Shown here one piece after another: positions 6,554-9,965 of a stretch of 9,965 nucleotides of DNA (its first letter is position 1; each line of letters opens with the position of its first letter). Below the pieces are notes generated by a model. That model was given only the letters and a program-made list of their open reading frames with translations. It made no database searches and was not told the DNA's origin. The stretch comes from an uncultured bacterium (GTDB lineage Bacteria; Planctomycetota; UBA1135; GCA-002686595), in contig CAJXRJ010000226.1 in assembly GCA_913058555.1 (NCBI GenBank), forward strand, positions 1-9,965, given 5' to 3'. The translations under genes and the position numbers were made by a program.

Positions 6554-6646
6554 TCCTCGCGTCTCAATTTCTATCCAGCTCCAACGCGTCCCGGTTTGAA
6601 TAGGACGCAGACGCCGGGCGTACCGGCGACCAACCAAGTACCCCCT

Positions 6647-7243
6647 ATGCACTTTCTTCAAACGATCTTCGCGGTCGGCCTGGACCTACCCACGGCCCTG
6701 CAGTTCTCCGAACTGTCCGCCCGCACGATGTACATGGGATGCGCGCTAGCCGGCGGTGCGGTGCTTTCCATTCAGCTCTTGCTCCTCTTCATCGGCGGCG
6801 ACGTCGCGGACGGGGACGTGGACCTGGACATGGATGGCGACGGGCTATCGTTCTTCTCCATCCGGACCCTCGCATCGTTCCTGACCTTCTTCGGTCTAAC
6901 GGGCCTCTACGGCATGCAACAAGAGTGGTCCTCCGCGGCCACCGCGGGCAGCGCCGTCGGCGCGGGCGTCGGCATGATGCTCGTCGTCGCGTGGCTGTTC
7001 TCGCTGCAAGGCAAGCTCCACCAGGACGGCAATCTCGACCCCACTGGCGCCGTCGGTTCCAGCGCGACCGTGTACCTACGCATTCCCGAGGCGGGCTCCG
7101 GCAAAGGCAAGATCACAGTGGCCTTGCAGGGCCGCACCGCCGAGTACGCCGCCGTCACTGACGGACCGGAACTGCCCACCGGTTCTGACGTGCGCATTGT
7201 CCGCATGGTGAATGACGCCACATTCGCCGTCGAAAAGGTCTGA
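6647..7243 (+). CDS. NfeD-like membrane protein with C-terminal OB-fold, flotillin partner
   Basis: A 198-residue membrane protein. Hydrophobic segments are seen at about 28-50, 74-90 and 97-120. Between the first two lies a strongly acidic loop (52-65) with a DxDxDG pattern at 59-64. The soluble C-terminal part (about 134-198) has the glycine-spaced beta pattern of NfeD/YuaF OB-folds: GAVGSSATVYLRIPEAG, then a GRTAEYAAVTDG stretch, then VRIVRMVNDATFAVE. In E. coli (YqiJ) and Bacillus (YuaF) such proteins are encoded next to a flotillin and work with it in membrane organisation; that role is inferred here from the neighbour 27 nt downstream. The ATG at 6647 begins just before the hydrophobic part. 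No Shine-Dalgarno is seen, and an in-frame TTG at 6596 would add a polar extension that looks unlikely; ATG 6728 or 6734 cannot be excluded. It is not the ClpP-type long NfeD, as no protease domain is present. Confidence 0.82.
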   Translation: MHFLQTIFAVGLDLPTALQFSELSARTMYMGCALAGGAVLSIQLLLLFIGGDVADGDVDLDMDGDGLSFFSIRTLASFLTFFGLTGLYGMQQEWSSAATAGSAVGAGVGMMLVVAWLFSLQGKLHQDGNLDPTGAVGSSATVYLRIPEAGSGKGKITVALQGRTAEYAAVTDGPELPTGSDVRIVRMVNDATFAVEKV

Positions 7244-7270
7244 CCTCTTCCCCCCCCTATCCGTTCGCCC

Positions 7271-8956
7271 ATGACATCTCTCCTTCCTTTCGCGCTTGCG
7301 CCAGATGATCTCAATTACCCGCTCATCGGCGGACTTGCGCTCGTCTTCATCATCTTCGGGTTCATCCTCGCGATGGCCCGCCGATACAAGCGCTGCCCTT
7401 CCAACAAGATCCTCGTCGTCTACGGACGCACGGGCAAAGGCCAATCCGCCAAGCCCATCCACGGCGGCGGCACCTTCGTCTGGCCGCTGATCCAGGCGTA
7501 CGACTACTTGTCTCTCGATCCCATGCAGATCGAGATCCCCCTCGAAGGCGCGCTCAGCCTCGAGAACATTCGAGTCCACGTTCCGAGTGTCTTCACTGTC
7601 GCCATCGGTACCGAACACGAGATCATGAGCAACGCCGCGGTGCGCTTGCTCGGTCTCAGCCGGACCGAGATCATGAAGCAGGCCGAGGACATCATCTTCG
7701 GTCAGCTGCGTCAGGTGATCGCGTCGATGCGCATCGAGGAGATTAACCGCGACCGCGACGTGTTCCTGTCGCGTGTCCAAGGCTCCCTGGAGCCCGAGCT
7801 TGCGAAGATCGGCCAGGTGCTGATCAACGTGAACATCAAGGACATCACCGACGCCTCGGGCTACATCGAGGCCATCGGCCAGAAGGCCGCATCGGAAGCC
7901 ATCCAGCAAGCGGCGATCGACGTGGCCGAGCAGGAGCGCAAGGGTGCGATCGGTGTCGCGGAGGCCCAGAAGACCCGGGCCATCGAGGTTGCCGAGCGCG
8001 AGAAGGTCCGGGACATCGGCACCAAGGACGCCGAGCGCGAGCGCGCGGTCAAGATCGCCGATCTCGAGAAGCAGCGCGAGGTCGGTGAGAAGTACGCCCT
8101 CTTCGAGCAGGAATCCCTCGTCAAGGACTCCGAGCGGGAGATGCGGATCAAGGTCGCGGCGGCCAACGCCGACGCGGTGTCCGGCGAGAACGAAGCAAAG
8201 GCCACCATCGCCTCCGCCAACGCCGAGCTCAAGGTCCGCGAGGCCGAGGCCTTCCAGATCGGTGAAACGCGCAAGCGCGAAGCGGACGCGGCCGTGCGTG
8301 AAGCCCAGTACCTCGCGGAGGCCAAGGCGGCCGCGGCCGAGGGCAAGAAGATCGAGGCCGAGAAGCGCGCGGAGCTCGAAGCGAGCGCCCGAGCCGAAAA
8401 GGCCGAGACCATCGTCACCGCCGAAGCCGAAGCCGAACGTGCCCGCATCCGGGCCGAAGGTGAAGCGGCCGCAACGTTCGCGCGCCTCGACGCCGAAGCC
8501 CGTGGTCAGTACGAGATCCTGCGCCGCAAAGGTGACGGTCTCCGCGAGATCGTGAACGCCTGTGGCGGGTCCAGCGCGGCGTTCCAGATGCTCATGCTCG
8601 AGCATCTCGATCACCTCGCCGAAACCGCGGCCACCGCGATCTCGAACATCAAGTTCGACAAGATCGTCGTGTGGGACGGCGCCGGCGGAAGCGGCAACGG
8701 AAACGGCGAAGGAGGCTCGGGCACGAGCCGCTTCCTGCAATCCCTCGCCGGGTCCTTGCCCCCCACGCTCCAGATGATGCGCGACATCGGCGGCGTGGAG
8801 ATGCCCGAGTTCCTCGGCAAACTCGTCGCTCAGGATTCCAACCCGACCGAACCTGACGGTGACGACTCTGCGGATGACGAAGCTGAGGCGACGAAAGAGG
8901 ACGCGGCTGCAGCCCCCCAGACCAGCCCAAAAGAGGGCAGGAAGGCCACGGAGTAG
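7271..8956 (+). CDS. Flotillin family (SPFH/PHB domain) membrane scaffold protein
   Basis: A 561-residue protein with the layout of bacterial flotillins (YuaG/FloT, YqiK). One membrane segment lies at about 18-36, followed by basic RRYKRCPSNKILVVYGR. The SPFH/PHB domain spans about 41-205, including LINVNIKDITD at 184-194. A long Ala/Glu/Lys/Arg-rich coiled coil follows (about 205-410) with many EAE/AEA repeats, for oligomerisation. The C-terminal flotillin region has DKIVVWDG (463-470), a Gly/Ser/Asn linker (471-484) and then SRFLQSLAGSLPPTLQMM, ending in GGVEMPEFLG (507-516). A charged, probably disordered tail completes it. Flotillins scaffold detergent-resistant membrane domains. The gene follows the NfeD-like gene by 27 nt, probably as one operon. 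No Shine-Dalgarno precedes the ATG. The exact subfamily is not settled. Confidence 0.94.
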   Translation: MTSLLPFALAPDDLNYPLIGGLALVFIIFGFILAMARRYKRCPSNKILVVYGRTGKGQSAKPIHGGGTFVWPLIQAYDYLSLDPMQIEIPLEGALSLENIRVHVPSVFTVAIGTEHEIMSNAAVRLLGLSRTEIMKQAEDIIFGQLRQVIASMRIEEINRDRDVFLSRVQGSLEPELAKIGQVLINVNIKDITDASGYIEAIGQKAASEAIQQAAIDVAEQERKGAIGVAEAQKTRAIEVAEREKVRDIGTKDAERERAVKIADLEKQREVGEKYALFEQESLVKDSEREMRIKVAAANADAVSGENEAKATIASANAELKVREAEAFQIGETRKREADAAVREAQYLAEAKAAAAEGKKIEAEKRAELEASARAEKAETIVTAEAEAERARIRAEGEAAATFARLDAEARGQYEILRRKGDGLREIVNACGGSSAAFQMLMLEHLDHLAETAATAISNIKFDKIVVWDGAGGSGNGNGEGGSGTSRFLQSLAGSLPPTLQMMRDIGGVEMPEFLGKLVAQDSNPTEPDGDDSADDEAEATKEDAAAAPQTSPKEGRKATE

Positions 8957-8984
8957 GCCTGCCCCACCGAGCAGCGACCTTTCA

Positions 8985-9020
8985 AGAGCGCCGATCCACG
9001 CCCCCGTGGATCGGCGCTCT
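8985..9020. terminator. Intrinsic terminator-like hairpin between convergent genes
   Basis: AGAGCGCCGATCCACG (8985-9000) is perfectly complementary to 9005-9020, a 16-bp stem with a CCCC loop. It starts 28 nt after the flotillin stop and lies 62 nt beyond the aldehyde dehydrogenase stop, so it could serve both convergent genes. Neither flank has a proper T-run, so it may need Rho or act mainly as an mRNA 3'-end stabiliser. Confidence 0.7.
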
Positions 9021-9081
9021 CGCCATTCGCGGGAAAGGCTCGCCAACCGGGACGCAACCCTCCACCCAGGGCCCCAGCTGG

Positions 9082-9965
9082 CTACGGGCGGGCGATCGAG
9101 ATGGTCTTCGGCACAGTGAACTGACGGTGGCCGTCGGGGCCGCCGAGGAAACCGAATCCGGACTGGCGCGCGCCCACCCATGGGGACCCCGGGGCGCCCC
9201 CGAGGTAACGGTTCACGCCGACCTGCCCCGCGCGCATGGCGCTGGCCACGCGGCGGCCGCGCTCTGGGTCACCGGTCCATACGTTGGCGCCCAGGCCGTA
9301 GATCGTGTCGTTCGCAAGGCGCACGCCTTCTGCCTCGGTGCCGTCGAAGCGCGTCACGGCGACGACCGGGCCAAAGGTCTCGGCGTGGGTGATCGGGTTG
9401 TCCTGGGCTACGCCGGTCAGAACGGTGGCTGGATAGAACCAACCTGGCCCCTCGGGCGTCTCGCCCCCAAGGCGCAGCGCGGCCCCCGCGCCCACCGCCT
9501 GGCGAACTTGACCCGCGACCTTGTTCCGCTGCTCTTCCGAGACGAGCGGGCCCATCTTTGCGTCACCCGCAAGGCTGTCTCCATGGTCCCAATCCGCGGC
9601 GAAGGCGCAGACCTTCCCCTCAAACTCGTCCGCGACGGAATCCGCGACGTAAACGCGCTCAATGGAGCAGCAGACTTGCCCCGTATTCCGGAGCGAATGC
9701 TCCACCGCGGATTTCGCGGCGGCATCGATGTCCGCGTCCTCGAACACTACCATCGGGTCTTTCCCGCCCAGCTCGAGCACGAGGCGCTTCAGGGAATTCG
9801 CGGCGGCCCCCATGATCTTGGCGCCTGTGTCGCGGCTTCCGACGAAGGCGATCATGTCCACGTCCGCCTCGACGAGGGCCGCGCCCACGGCCCCGTCTCC
9901 CTGAACGAGTTCGACGACGCCGTTTGGGACCTCGGCGATCAATAGCTCCGCGAGCCGCGCCCCGA
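9082..9965 (-). CDS. NAD(P)-dependent aldehyde dehydrogenase, C-terminal part (5' end beyond window)
   Basis: This enzyme oxidises an aldehyde to the carboxylate using NAD+ or NADP+. About 294 residues are seen, roughly the C-terminal 60% of a usual 480-500, and the frame is open to the window edge with no start codon, so the gene continues beyond 9965. The family core is intact: FVGSRDTG (Rossmann part), the general-base Glu in LELGGKDP (codon 9774-9772), the catalytic Cys in NTGQVCC (codon 9672-9670), ETFGPVV, and GLGANVWTGD. The end PWVGARQSGFGFLGG followed by RQFTVPKTIS is the usual oligomerisation tail. The substrate cannot be read from the sequence and the neighbours give no pathway clue. 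It converges with flotillin across the 8985-9020 hairpin and ends in TAG at 9084-9082. Nothing suggests it is broken. Confidence 0.95.
   Translation of the reverse strand, partial: GARLAELLIAEVPNGVVELVQGDGAVGAALVEADVDMIAFVGSRDTGAKIMGAAANSLKRLVLELGGKDPMVVFEDADIDAAAKSAVEHSLRNTGQVCCSIERVYVADSVADEFEGKVCAFAADWDHGDSLAGDAKMGPLVSEEQRNKVAGQVRQAVGAGAALRLGGETPEGPGWFYPATVLTGVAQDNPITHAETFGPVVAVTRFDGTEAEGVRLANDTIYGLGANVWTGDPERGRRVASAMRAGQVGVNRYLGGAPGSPWVGARQSGFGFLGGPDGHRQFTVPKTISIARP

Noticed and set aside
6122..6599. Plus-strand frames of 100-120 codons across the trp leader and the trpE start
   Set aside because: They overlap the trpL attenuator in antisense, have no ribosome binding site or domain, and have biased composition.
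6613..6627. Short inverted repeat GCCGG-CCGGC before nfeD
   Set aside because: A 5-bp stem is expected by chance in DNA this rich in GC, and nothing else marks it as functional.
8141..8560. Possible DNA repeat array in the flotillin gene
   Set aside because: The repeated GCCGAG-type codons encode Ala/Glu-rich coiled coil and are irregular, not a tandem DNA repeat or CRISPR.
7076..9181. A 701-codon open frame on the minus strand antisense to flotillin
   Set aside because: It lies opposite the clear flotillin gene, in a GC-rich coiled-coil region where stop codons are rare on the other strand. Its product is low-complexity (Leu, Gly, Arg, Asp repeats mirroring the Ala/Glu codons) with no recognisable domain.

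Overview
The window is a GC-rich bacterial chromosomal segment with almost no spacing between genes. It carries an almost complete tryptophan biosynthesis operon on the minus strand, a divergent NfeD-like/flotillin membrane pair on the plus strand, and a partial aldehyde dehydrogenase gene on the minus strand. Nothing suggests a phage, plasmid, IS element, CRISPR array, tRNA or rRNA. The phylum cannot be fixed from the sequence. The first 26 bases are Nextera adapter, so this is the end of an assembled contig, probably from a metagenome or single cell.

Region by region. Positions 1-26 are adapter. Positions 27-6144 (minus) hold trpE-trpG-trpD-trpC-trpF-trpB-trpA, in the order of the pathway from chorismate to tryptophan, all as separate unfused genes; trpA is cut by the contig end. 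All six gene junctions overlap by 1 or 4 nt, so the enzymes are probably made by translational coupling from one mRNA. Positions 6216-6428 (minus) form a leader. It encodes a short peptide, trpL (41 codons, four Trp codons within six), and then a 15-bp GC-rich hairpin followed by a short T-rich stretch. This is the layout of ribosome-mediated transcription attenuation, and mutually exclusive alternative pairings can be drawn by hand. A weak promoter candidate lies upstream, at about 6482-6510.

Positions 6647-8956 (plus) hold a small membrane protein with an NfeD-type OB-fold C-terminus and, 27 nt later, a 561-aa flotillin/SPFH protein. Such pairs form membrane-organising complexes in other bacteria. 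A perfect 16-bp hairpin (8985-9020) separates flotillin from a convergent aldehyde dehydrogenase whose 5' end lies beyond the window.

The trp genes act together: TrpE/TrpG make anthranilate, TrpD adds the phosphoribosyl group, TrpF isomerises, TrpC closes the indole ring, and TrpA/TrpB make tryptophan. Supply is probably controlled at two levels: tRNA-Trp charging read by trpL, and feedback inhibition of TrpE through its LLES motif. I find no sign of a wholly new system. The most informative element is the unlisted trpL attenuator.
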